Shown piece by piece: positions 26,648 to 36,600 of a DNA stretch of 64,000 bases; the first letter of the stretch is position 1; each line of letters begins with the position of its first letter. Made by a program: the position numbers and the translations under genes. The notes under the pieces are model-generated. The model was given only the letters and a program-made list of their open reading frames with translations. It made no database searches and was not told the origin of the DNA. Origin of the DNA: Chitinophagaceae bacterium (lineage in GTDB: Bacteria; Bacteroidota; Bacteroidia; Chitinophagales; Chitinophagaceae); the NCBI GenBank assembly GCA_016699815.1, contig CP065012.1:1550001-1614000 (forward strand). The letters run 5' to 3'.

Positions 26648-27291
26648 GGGCTTTCTTCCTGCAATAATTCCCCATTTCTGTAAGATTGATAAGGCGTATA
26701 CTTTTTATTTTGTTGTTCCGCAATCCGGTCGGTTAATAAAATACCAAAGAGGTGATCGGTTTCATGTTGAAAAATTACGGCTGTAAAATCTTCCAGCATT
26801 TCAATATGCTGTACACCACTTATATCGGTATAAGAAATGAGTATGGAATGGCTGCGTACCACATCGCCCCAGTTTTCTTTAAAAGATAAATCGCCCTCAA
26901 AACCTTTGCGTAATAATTTTGAATGCCAGATAATTTTTGGGTTAATAAAAAACTCAAAGGGCATACTGGGTTTGTCGTAACGCTTTACCCAAATGAGGTT
27001 TCTGTTAATGCCCACCTGCGGTGCAGCAATACCCACACCTTTATGATTGGAATCTGTTACAGCTTTATACATTCTTTCTTTTAACAAAGGCAACAATGGG
27101 TCATTGCAGGTTATGTCCAGCGATATTTTCCGTAAATATTTTTTTCCTTCGGGTTCGGCAAGTGGAATAAGCCGCAATAGTTTTGATGTATCTCCGCTTA
27201 CAATGAGCGCTTGCTCGGCGACTGTAAAATTTTGGGCTTTACAATTAAGCGAACAAAGGATAGTGAGCGTTCCAATTAAAAGTTTAATCAT
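26644..27291 (-). CDS. Exported peptide-deformylase-like protein, Cys-to-Asp variant
   Basis: A 215-residue protein with the peptide deformylase fold signatures behind a signal peptide (residues 1-20, ending CKAQ). Motif I is GVGIAAPQ (85-92) and motif III is QHETDH (175-180), both intact. Motif II, normally EGCLS with a metal-binding Cys, reads EGDLS here, with Asp134 in place of Cys; the codon is GAT and unambiguous. Cytoplasmic deformylase removes formyl from new proteins, so export and the changed ligand argue for another hydrolase activity or another metal. The start at ATG 27291 is preferred over an in-frame TTG at 27309. The Kazal gene is 27 bases upstream, in an apparent operon. Confidence 0.8.
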   Translation of the reverse strand: MIKLLIGTLTILCSLNCKAQNFTVAEQALIVSGDTSKLLRLIPLAEPEGKKYLRKISLDITCNDPLLPLLKERMYKAVTDSNHKGVGIAAPQVGINRNLIWVKRYDKPSMPFEFFINPKIIWHSKLLRKGFEGDLSFKENWGDVVRSHSILISYTDISGVQHIEMLEDFTAVIFQHETDHLFGILLTDRIAEQQNKKYTPYQSYRNGELLQEESP

Positions 27292-27318
27292 TTTTATTGT
27301 GCTTCTCAAATATTAAGG

Positions 27319-27543
27319 TTATAGATTTTCATTTTTGCAGAGGCCTTTTGTATAAGACTTTATGCCTTCGCAGTTTGCAACACAGGCGTTGCCATAGGTT
27401 TTGCCATCACATCCGCAAACCGGGTCGTATTGCATACTGCAAACGCAATCTTTAAATTTTTCACCTGCGCAATCTTCAGTAGGTAATTTTGTGCCTTTAC
27501 AGCTTAATAAAAATGCAGCAATAATTAGTAAAAGAATTTTCAT
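27319..27543 (-). CDS. Kazal-type inhibitor lipoprotein
   Basis: A 74-residue predicted lipoprotein: signal sequence, lipobox FLLSC with Cys15, then a single Kazal-like domain with eight cysteines (25, 33, 35, 43, 45, 54, 58, 69). The core YDPVCGCDGKTYGNACVANC is the family signature, with an additional Cys pair compared with the classical six-Cys Kazal fold. Kazal domains inhibit serine peptidases through the loop before the VCG segment. A surface or periplasmic anchor suggests protection against self or foreign peptidases (inference). It is first in an operon with the deformylase-like gene. A -7-like TAAATTTG lies at 27568-27575 on the minus strand. Confidence 0.85.
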   Translation of the reverse strand: MKILLLIIAAFLLSCKGTKLPTEDCAGEKFKDCVCSMQYDPVCGCDGKTYGNACVANCEGIKSYTKGLCKNENL

Positions 27544-27667
27544 TATTTAATTGTAAATGTATGAAATCAAATTTACGTTAGTATGTTATTATTGAAGCCC
27601 ATGGTTATAAACAAATATCCCGGGCATTATTTCATTTTGCTGTTTTTTTGAAAAGGCCAACTAATAT

Positions 27668-27714
27668 ATCACCCTTTGGGGTATTTGCAGGCAAACAGGG
27701 AAAAGCTAACTTCA
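27668..27714 (+). promoter_or_regulatory. 17-bp element A and promoter of kinase 3
   Basis: ATCACCCTTTGGGGTAT at 27668-27684, followed by TTTG and, starting 23 bases after the element's last base, a -7-like TAACTTCA at 27707-27714. The inferred transcript starts only a few bases before the kinase ATG at 27724. The element shares 12 or more fixed positions with copies B, C and D. Confidence 0.65.
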
Positions 27715-27723
27715 TGTGTTTGA

Positions 27724-29553
27724 ATGAGAAAATGTATCTTAACCATACTCTTACACATTGGAGCCTGTGCTATGGCGCAGCCTGTTATATTAATAGACAG
27801 TAACCTGCAGTCTATTAATATAAGTAAGCAGGGTTATGTACGTACCGGAAATGATTTTTTGCCCTTTGATAAGTTCAAAGAAAGCTGGCTGGCATTGGCC
27901 AGCGATAAGTTGTATTGGTTGCCCAACAATACTCAATGGTTTTATTGTAAGCTTAAAAACAATGCTTGTAAAAGCAGGGTTTTTAAACTCTGGCTTAATA
28001 ACGTACAGGCCGGAGTTACCCAAATGTATCTGGTAAGAAATGGAGTAATAGATTCTTCACAAAAAACAGGCTCTTTGCTCGGCCCTAAACAACGTAGTAC
28101 CGGCGACAGACTGCTATCTATGCAGGTTGTATTAAATGCCGGAGAAGAAACGGGGTTGTATTTAAAATCTTTTAGGAGGCAAATTGGCATTACGGTTTCT
28201 CCTATGCTTTACAATGTGATGAATGACAATATTAATGAGCGGCTGGACAACTGGATGATTTTTGGCCTGTCGTTTATGCTTATTATTAGTATTACGGCCC
28301 TAAGTATTTATTTTTCATTTCCCTCTAAAGAGTTGTTTTGGTTTGCAGCTTATTCCTTTGCAGTATTATTTTACAGTATTGCAGTTTCAGGCTTTGGTTC
28401 ATTATATATTTGGGGGAGCTTTCCCCTGTTTGAAGAAAATGCTGCTGTATTTTTAGGCTCACTTGCTTCGGTATGTTTATTTCAGCTAAGCCGATTGTTG
28501 TTTAATACGGCCCAGGCTCATAAAAAAACCGATAGGTTTTTAGGTTTATTCAATGTAGCCAATATTGTTGTAGCGGCATTGGGGTTTAATATGCTTATTA
28601 ATTATTTTAGTATCCATACATTCACTATCCTGCTGCTGTTACTTTACTTACTGCAAATTGTGGGTTATGTTGTAATTTTTATTCTCGCCTTAGCGGCCGT
28701 ATTCGTTCAAAAGCGAAAAGAATTTATTTTAATTGCTATTTTATTTGGCATTATACTTATTGCAGTGAACATCCTCATATTACAGGAAACTGGCGCAATT
28801 CCTTTTGATTATCGTTTTCATTCTTATATGGTTTCTTTTAGCCTTTTTCCGCAAACGCTTATTCCTTTATTGTTTTTTGTAAAGCGTATTGAAAAACAAT
28901 TGCAGCAAAAAGGCGAACAAATTATGCAGGAAAGATTAATGGCCGAAAGCAATATTCTCAATGAAAGGATAAGGCTTGGCAGGGAGCTGCATGATGATAT
29001 TGGTGGCACCATGAGCGGCATAAAATTATACAGTCACCTTGCCGGGAGCCAATTGGATGCCGGAAACAGTAAAGCCCTGAGCCAATCTTTGCAAACCATT
29101 CAGCAATCTGCCGAGGAAATGATTTTACGTATTAACGACCAGGTATGGCTTATGCAAAGCAATAGCAATACACTGGAGCAGGTTTTACAGCACCTTGTGG
29201 AATATGCCGGAAAAATGGCCTTTTCAAAAAATATGGATATAAAAATATCGGTAGGCCAGAATATTACGAGCGAAGACGATAGTAAAACGCATAAAAACCT
29301 TTACCTGCTTTGCAAAGAAGCCATAAACAATGCAGTGAAGTATAGCGAAGGTTCAATGCTTATTTTTGAAGCCTGGCAGCAAGAGGGAGTGTTGCAAATT
29401 ATCATTGCAGACAATGGAAAAGGGTTTGATACCGGAAAGGAATACCCTGGAAACGGGTTAAAAAATATGAAGCAAAGGGCACAGGAAATAGAGGCAAAAT
29501 TAACTTTTGAAAGTTCACCAATGACAGGTACTAAACTGGTAATTTTAAAATAA
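27724..29553 (+). CDS. 7TMR-DISM sensor histidine kinase (system 3)
   Basis: A 609-residue kinase: signal peptide (to about residue 19, CAMAQ), a periplasmic 7TMR-DISM extracellular domain (beta-sandwich, about 30-175, with NNTQWFYCKL), a seven-helix membrane region (about 180-390), a coiled coil, a HisKA_3 helix with phospho-acceptor His423 in GRELHDDIGGTMSG, and an HATPase domain (N box CKEAINNAVKYSEG, G1 DNGKGF, G2 GNGLKNM). DISM domains are thought to bind carbohydrates or related ligands. The partner regulator is 50 bases downstream and both carry the same upstream 17-bp element, so the pair looks autoregulated. Confidence 0.93.
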   Translation: MRKCILTILLHIGACAMAQPVILIDSNLQSINISKQGYVRTGNDFLPFDKFKESWLALASDKLYWLPNNTQWFYCKLKNNACKSRVFKLWLNNVQAGVTQMYLVRNGVIDSSQKTGSLLGPKQRSTGDRLLSMQVVLNAGEETGLYLKSFRRQIGITVSPMLYNVMNDNINERLDNWMIFGLSFMLIISITALSIYFSFPSKELFWFAAYSFAVLFYSIAVSGFGSLYIWGSFPLFEENAAVFLGSLASVCLFQLSRLLFNTAQAHKKTDRFLGLFNVANIVVAALGFNMLINYFSIHTFTILLLLLYLLQIVGYVVIFILALAAVFVQKRKEFILIAILFGIILIAVNILILQETGAIPFDYRFHSYMVSFSLFPQTLIPLLFFVKRIEKQLQQKGEQIMQERLMAESNILNERIRLGRELHDDIGGTMSGIKLYSHLAGSQLDAGNSKALSQSLQTIQQSAEEMILRINDQVWLMQSNSNTLEQVLQHLVEYAGKMAFSKNMDIKISVGQNITSEDDSKTHKNLYLLCKEAINNAVKYSEGSMLIFEAWQQEGVLQIIIADNGKGFDTGKEYPGNGLKNMKQRAQEIEAKLTFESSPMTGTKLVILK

Positions 29554-29599
29554 TCACTCATTGGGGTATAGATTATAAGTAGATTTTATTTCATCTTTA
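29553..29599 (+). promoter_or_regulatory. 17-bp element B and promoter of regulator 3
   Basis: ATCACTCATTGGGGTAT at 29553-29569, beginning on the last base of the kinase stop codon. A weak -7-like CATCTTTA begins 23 bases after its end (29592-29599), the same spacing as at the other copies. It gives the regulator its own promoter in addition to read-through from the kinase. Confidence 0.55.
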
Positions 29600-29603
29600 C
29601 ATC

Positions 29604-30251
29604 ATGCAAATAGATGTTGCTATTTTTGAAGATAATAAACTAATTCGGGATGCCCTGGTAGCCATATTAAATGGTACGCATCAATATAATTGTGTAGGGG
29701 CTTTTGACAATGGAAAATTTTGGGAAGAGCAACTGCAGCGGAGCAAACCAGATATAGTACTCATGGATATTGAAATGCCGGGCCTGGATGGTATTGAACT
29801 AACAAGGTTAATAACTCAAAAATTTGAAAACATTAAAGTCCTCATCCAAACTGTGTTTGACGATACTGGCAAAATTTTTCATGCACTTTGTGCTGGCGCC
29901 AGTGGGTATATTTTAAAAACCGATCCACCCCATAAATACCTAGAAGCAATTACCGAAGTGTACAACGGCGGTTCATTTATGAATGCAGGTGTAGCCCGTA
30001 AAACATTGAGTTTTTTTACCAATAAAAATATAATGATGATGGCTCCCCAGAGTGAAAAATTCAACCTCACCGAAAGGGAAAAAGAAATTTTACAGCGCCT
30101 TATCGAAAGCCGCTCTTTACGATCAATTGCAGAATCGTTATTCATAAGCCTTGAAACCGTACGTACACACGTAAAGCATATCTACAAAAAACTCCACGTA
30201 GCCAATCGTACCGAAGCAGTAATGAAAGCCATACAACAGGGCCTGGTATAG
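29604..30251 (+). CDS. NarL/LuxR-type response regulator (system 3)
   Basis: A 215-residue regulator: acidic residues at 9-10 (FEDN), phospho-acceptor Asp55 in LMDIEMPGLDG, the IQTVFDD and ILKTD switch residues, and a LuxR helix-turn-helix at about 148-210 (LTEREKEILQRL, SLRSIAESLFISLETVRTHVKHIY read in pieces). It directly follows kinase 3. The 17-bp element found at its own promoter and at the promoters of the neighbouring surface-protein genes is the obvious candidate binding site for it, although this is inferred from position alone. Confidence 0.93.
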   Translation: MQIDVAIFEDNKLIRDALVAILNGTHQYNCVGAFDNGKFWEEQLQRSKPDIVLMDIEMPGLDGIELTRLITQKFENIKVLIQTVFDDTGKIFHALCAGASGYILKTDPPHKYLEAITEVYNGGSFMNAGVARKTLSFFTNKNIMMMAPQSEKFNLTEREKEILQRLIESRSLRSIAESLFISLETVRTHVKHIYKKLHVANRTEAVMKAIQQGLV

Positions 30252-30256
30252 CTTTT

Positions 30257-30281
30257 ACAAAATCACCCGTTGAGGTATTGT
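30257..30281 (+). repeat. 25-bp direct repeat, copy 1
   Basis: Identical over all 25 bases to 30582-30606. It covers element C and 8 more bases. Similarity does not continue outside the repeat, so it is not part of a longer recent duplication. Confidence 0.9.
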
Positions 30282-30308
30282 TGTTATTTGTTCCTAAAGC
30301 TATTTTGC
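30262..30308 (+). promoter_or_regulatory. 17-bp element C with -7-like box
   Basis: ATCACCCGTTGAGGTAT at 30262-30278, extended by TG. TATTTTGC starts 23 bases after its end (30301-30308), one base short of a perfect TAnnTTTG. It would direct transcription into the 36-codon ORF at 30324. Confidence 0.5.
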
Positions 30309-30323
30309 GGCAAATTTACTGCA

Positions 30324-30434
30324 ATGAAAAAAATTTGTCTTTTCTGCTTCATTATTATAGTTTACTTGAAAGTGCCTGAACAAAATATAGTAATTGATAT
30401 AAATACTCCAGTCACAGACCTAAAAAACATGTGA
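30324..30434 (+). CDS. Short ORF, possibly start of a broken gene
   Basis: 36 codons beginning with a signal-like sequence (basic MKK, then a hydrophobic stretch to about residue 16), ending at a TGA (30432-30434). The same frame then stays open for another 37 codons to a TAA at 30546-30548 and reads protein-like (aromatic and Lys-rich). It could be a small exported peptide driven by element C, or an exported protein of about 73 residues broken by one stop. No family recognised; too short to be sure it is translated. Confidence 0.35.
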   Translation: MKKICLFCFIIIVYLKVPEQNIVIDINTPVTDLKNM

Positions 30435-30581
30435 TTTAAGGATCACTGGAAATTTTTTAATGTTGCAACAAATCCAATTCGTAATGTCTTTAAGTTTAAT
30501 TATGATCTTTTAAAATTTGGTAGATGTTTTCCCCCGGCATTAAGATAAAATTGTACAAGATCTGGAGGAGCTTGTGCAGTG

Positions 30582-30606
30582 ACAAAATCACCCGTTGAGG
30601 TATTGT
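30582..30606 (+). repeat. 25-bp direct repeat, copy 2
   Basis: Identical to 30257-30281. It covers element D and the -33 TTG of the giant gene's promoter. Confidence 0.9.
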
Positions 30607-30633
30607 ACAGTATTGCTCAATAAAATAATTTTG
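30587..30633 (+). promoter_or_regulatory. 17-bp element D and promoter of the giant gene
   Basis: ATCACCCGTTGAGGTAT at 30587-30603 runs into TTG (30603-30605), which serves as a -33 element. After 20 bases comes a perfect -7 TAATTTTG (30626-30633). The ATG follows about 37 bases later. The overlap of the element with the -33 region is the geometry expected for an activator that contacts RNA polymerase. Confidence 0.7.
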
Positions 30634-30670
30634 GCAGCAATAATATTGGTTTACATAAAACCTTGCTGTT

Positions 30671-33600
30671 ATGAATTTGATTCTACCTTTTAAAACAATT
30701 GTATTTATTGTTTTTCTTACCATTTTTTCTTTTACATTGTTTGCACAGCCTGTACGCTATGTAAAACCCGTAGCCACTGGCTTTGCCGATGGCAGTAGCT
30801 GGGCCAATGCCAGCGCCGACCTGCAGGCAATGATAAACATTAGCCCGGCAGGCGGAGAAGTGTGGGTGGCTGCCGGAACTTATAAACCTACTTACCACCC
30901 GGTTACTGGTGCAATAAACCCAATAGATAGAAATAACACTTTTGTACTATTGCCCAATGTAAATGTATATGGTGGCTTTGCAGGTACCGAAACCCTTCTT
31001 AGCCAGCGTAATTATGCAGCCAATGCCACAATACTCAGCGCCGATATTGGCACGGTGGGACTTACTACAGATAATTGTTACCATATTTTGCTTAGTTTAC
31101 CTGGTATGCAACCCCGGCTTTTGGATGGCTTTTACATACAGGAAGCATTCTCAAACGGGCCAGATATTAATTTGGCTGGAAGCTTAATTTCCGGAGGCAA
31201 TGGCGCCGGTGCATATTTTGCTAATACGCAGCTTACTCTTGCCAATTGTGTATTTAGGGGCAATAGGAGTTTTGTAAACGGAGGAGCAATTTGCAGCCAT
31301 TCCTCAAATATTTCTTTGTTTAATTGTGTTCTTTCGGGTAATCGTACTGCTTATGCCGGCTCTGCCATTCATTTAAGTAACGGAGAGGCAGATATCATAA
31401 ACTGTACCATAGCTGGTAATTTAAATGATAATGCCGACTTTGCCGCAATCACTGCATCGGGAGCGGCTCCTTCAAATTTCCGGTTGGTTAATTCAATTGT
31501 ATATCATAATAAACCCAATTTTCAGGCATTAGGCGTAGAAGGGAAAAATAGTATATTAGAAATATTAACAGGCATTACAGGATCTAATTTAATATCTTCC
31601 AATCCTGCCTTTATTAACCCGGTTATCCCTGCAGCAATAAACAGCCCCAATTTATTGGGAGATTATCGGCTAAGTAATTGCAGCCCGGCATTTAATTTTG
31701 GCGATCAGCTTGAAATACCTGCTGGTTTTACTAAAGACCTTGATTATAATAACCGGGTAATGTATGGTGGAGTTGATGCGGGCGCCTATGAAATACAAGT
31801 TGCCCCATATAACAGTAGTATTGTACCCGGCGCAGGAGGTATTGTATATGTAAATAAAGCAACTGCCATAAGCGGCAATGGCAGCAATTGGGCAAGTGCC
31901 GTAAAAGAACTTGCCGATGCATTAGTTGCTGCAAAATACAATACAGCCATTTCACAAATATGGGTGGCAGCAGGAACGTATATGCCATTGTATAGTAAAG
32001 CAAATATTAATTGTATTAATAACACAGATAGAGAAAATACTTTTGAATTAGTTAATAATGTAAAAATATATGGTGGTTTTGCCGGCACCGAAACCTTATT
32101 GAATCAGCGTAACATTACTGCAAACCCTACCATATTGAGTGGTGATATTGGAGATGCTGGAAATAACACAGATAACTGCTTTCATGTGGTTGTTGGTGCA
32201 GGTAATGTTGGTTTGGCAGAGTTAAATGGATTTACAATAACAAAAGGTAATGCAGTCCCATTTAGCCCTCAATTTATTAATGGGTTTGCTATTAAAGCAG
32301 AAGAGGGTGGTGCCATTCATTTAAATACTGCTTCGCCGGCAATTGTAAATTGTATCATCAGGGATAATTATGCCATCTTTGGTTCAGGAATACATACTTA
32401 TAATTTAGCGGCTACTTTAAATATTGATAGTTGTACTTTTTTAAATAATAAATCCCAGAATTTGGGTGCTGCTTTAAAATTTGAAAAAGGCTCGGGAACT
32501 GGTAATGTTGAAGTAAAAAATTGCAATTTTAAAGCAAATATTTCTAATGGAAATGGTGGAGTGGCCTGTATTCATGGTGTGCCTGCAAGGTTTATAAATT
32601 GTTTGGCATCGGGTAATAGAATTGGCAGTAATAATCAGGGTATCTTTCATGTAATGATGAACGCTACTGCCACTTTTGATAATTGTACCATTGCCGGAAA
32701 TGCAGGTGTTTCCGGGTGCAGTGCTATATATATTAGTGATGGTGGATCTTTTGCAAATGCTAATAATTCCATTATACATAGCAATGCAATGCAGTACCCG
32801 GTTTTTGGACCTGGTACTTTTAATCCGCAATATTGTTTTATTAATGGCAACTATGCAGGCCCCAATGTGTTTAACATGGATCCTTCTTTTGAAGCACCCG
32901 TTTTTATATCAGATACAACCAGCGCAGGCAATTACAGGCTTAGCAAATGCAGCCCGGCTATTAATGCAGGCAGCAATGCTTTAGTGCCTATGGGTACCAC
33001 TACAGATTTGGATGGCAATAATCGTTTTTTGGGAACTGTTGATTTAGGTGCTTATGAATACCCCACAAGCAATACCCTGGCAATACCGGGAGCCGGAGGA
33101 ATTGTATATGTAAATAAAAATATTTCTGTACCGGGCAATGGCAATAGCTGGGCCAATGCCGTAAAAGAATTAGCAGATGCTTTAAAAGCAGCACAAACCA
33201 ATACTGCTATTCAACAAATTTGGGTTGCACAGTCAACTTATTATCCAATGTATGATGTAACAAACTTCAACTCCTGCCTTAATAATAATGAAAGAAACAA
33301 TGCCTTTGTACTGGTAAATAATGTAAAAATATATGGTGGTTTTACTGGTACCGAAACCTTATTGAATCAACGAAATATTACAGCAAACACTACCATATTG
33401 AGTGGCGATATTGGGATTGCAGGAAACAACACAGATAACAGCTTTCATGTAGTAATTAGTGCCGGCCCGGTGGGCACCGCAGAGTTAAACGGGTTTACAA
33501 TTACCAGCGGCTACGCAAACAGCGCTCATCCCTATACTGTAAATTCCATAACTACAGAAGCTAATAATGGTGGGGCCATTTACTGCGGCTCTTCATCCCC

Positions 33601-36600
33601 GCTTATTAAAAATTGCACTATTATCAATAACTATGCATCTAATGAAGCGGGTGGGTTGTTTAACAAAAGCGGGTCAAATACTCAGGTGGATAGTTGCAGT
33701 TTTATTGCTAATACCGTTAGCGCTAATGGAGGTGGTGCAATTTATAATGAAACGAATACAAATGTGGTGATTAATAATTCTACTTTTATGCAAAACAGTA
33801 CTGCCGCAGGCAGGTACGGCGCTGCTATTTTAAATTCAACCAGCTCTAACACCACAATTTTTAAATGTCATTTTGTGAATAATAATGCTGGGTTTGGTGG
33901 CGCTATTCACAATAACTCCTGTTCTCCTGTAATTGATTCATGCAGCTTTGAAAATAACCTTGCTACTATTAATGGAGGCGCTATTTCAATATACGGAAGT
34001 ACTTCCATGCCACAAATATCCGGAAGCACATTTATAAAAAATAAAGCAACAGGTAATGGTGGTGCAATATATGGCAATGCATCTAAACCACAGATAACAG
34101 CCAATAATTTTAGTGGTAATAAAGCATATAATGGTGCATCAATTTTTAGTGAGTCATCATCTGCTGCAATCTTAATAAAGCAATGTAATTTTTTGTCAGA
34201 TACCGCTACATCGGGCGGTGGTAGTTTATACTTAAATAATTCAAATGCATCCATTGTAAGGTGCAGGATATCGGGTAGTAAGGCCATAGATGGCGGAGCC
34301 ATTTATCTCAGAAGTGCATCCGACATTAAGTTAATCAACAATTTGCTAACGGGTAACAGGGCAACCGGTGATGGAGGAGGAATATATAACGACGCTTCTA
34401 AAATTGTAATTACTAATAGTAGTATTGCCGCTAACTGGGCTAATGGCGATGGAGCCGGCATGTATTTTATCAACATCCCTATCGGGCAGCAACCCTTACT
34501 ATATAATTGTATCGTTTACGGCAACCGTTCCGGAACTTCTGCAGCAACCATTAATAATTTAGAAACATCAGCATTTGGAATTAATGCCAATGCCTATCGT
34601 TGTTTTATCGAAAATACTACGGATTTTACCGGCAGCGATGGTACCGCTACCACCAATCCACTCTTTACGCAACCCGAACCTGCAGCATCTGCACCTACTA
34701 CAAATGGCATTTATACTGTACAAAAATGCAGCCCGGCAATAAATGGAGGCAACAATACTTATATCAACGCAACTGGCGAAATAACAGATTTGCCTGGAAA
34801 TGCCCGAATTCAAAATTTACTGGTTGATATTGGGGCTTACGAAAGCGATAATGCCGTACTGGCTGCGCCGGATATAAGTGGTATCGTGTATGTAGATAAA
34901 ACAAAATCGGGTAATGGAAGCAGTTGGGCCGATGCAGTGCCTGAGCTTTCTGACGCACTCAAAGCAGCGGCTTCCAATAATGCTATTCAGGAAATATGGG
35001 TTGCCAAAGGAACCTATTATCCTTTGATAGATGCAGCATTAACCTGCCTGCCTGCCAATAACAGGGATAAAACTTTTTTACTAAGAACCGGCGTAAAATT
35101 ATTTGGTGGATTTGCCGGTAATGAAACTGCTATAAGCCAAAGAGATTATATTAGCAATGAAACTATTTTGAGTGGTGATATAGGAACAGCTGGGGTAACT
35201 ACTGATAACTGCTACCATGTAGTAGTAAGCGCCGGACCAGTAGGCGATGCAGAAATAAATGGATTTACTATAACCGGAGGAAATGCCAATAGTTCAGCCA
35301 ATGTAACTATTAATGCGCAAACAGTAAGCAGGAGCATTGGCGGCGGCTTGGTTTTACAAGCTTCCATTCCATTGGTTTCTAATTGTAAAATAATATCGAA
35401 TAATGCAGGCAATGGCGGCGGCATTTATTTAAGCACTTCAAACAATGCTATTATAATCAATAACAGGTTTTCCGGCAATACTGTTACTACAAGCGGTGGC
35501 GGCATTTATTTAAGCAATAGTACAAATGTTACTTTAAATAATTGCCTTTCTTCAGGCAATACTTCAGCCTCTTACGGTGGTGGGTTTTATAGTAATACTA
35601 CCGGAACCATTATACGCAACAGCAGTTTTTCAGGCAACAGAAGCGGTAACGATGGCGGCGGTTTGTTTTTTTCAATGCTTTCACCGGGTACAATTTATAA
35701 TTCTATTATTTATGGCAACAGAAACGGCGTAGCAGTAGATAATATATCAACTGTATTTTTAGGCAATGGCCCAACTGTATCTTATTCTAATATTGAAGAA
35801 TTGTCGGCAACTGGCAGATATACGAACGGAGGTAATAACTTAACCGGCACATCGGGCACACCACTTTTTGTAAACCCTGTTGCAGCTTCGCTTGCTCCAA
35901 ATGCAATTGGTAATTATCGCTTGAGAAAATGCAGCCCGGCTATTAATACAGGCTCCAACGCTGCAGCTCCTGCAGGTAATGATTTAGACAATAATAGCCG
36001 AATTGCCTATACCACAGTTGACAGGGGCGCTTATGAAAAAATACTGGCTACTCCTTCTGCATCGGGTATTATTTATGTAAATGCTGCCAATATAGATAAC
36101 GAAAGCGATGGCAGCAGTTGGGCAAAAGCCATTACCCAACTGGGCGATGCATTTAAAATTGCAAAATTCAATAGCAATGTAAAAGAAATATGGGTTGCCA
36201 AAGGAATCTATAAACCAATTTGGCGTGCCGATTTTACTACCAATAATATTACCGATTGCCCCACACTCACCGATAGAGATAATGCTTTTGTATTGGTAAA
36301 TAATGTAAAAGTTTACGGTGGCTTTTTTGGCAACGAAACAGATACAAGCAATAGAGATTTTGTAACAAATGAAACAATTTTAAGCGGTGATTTTAATAAT
36401 GATGATGTGATTTCCGGAACCGGAGCAACACTTTTAATTACCAATAATGCGGAGAATGCCCTTCATGTAATAATAAGTGCAGGTGCAGTAGGCACAGCAG
36501 AACTGGATGGATTTACAGTTACAAAAGGCTTGGCAAACACTGCCGTTACGGGGATTATAGTAAATACATTTAATATTTTTAAAAACATTGGGGGAGGCAT

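Larger units (their letters stand above)
30252..30670 (+). other. Regulatory interval before the giant gene
   Basis: A 419-base stretch between regulator 3 and the giant beta-helix gene. It contains element C with a -7-like box, a 36-codon ORF with a possible stop-interrupted extension, then element D with a full promoter. The two elements lie in an identical 25-bp direct repeat (30257-30281 and 30582-30606), 325 bases apart. Confidence 0.8.

Noticed and set aside
26644..27309. TTG start at 27309 for the deformylase-like gene
   Set aside because: The ATG at 27291 gives a better signal peptide, and alternative TTG starts are rare here.
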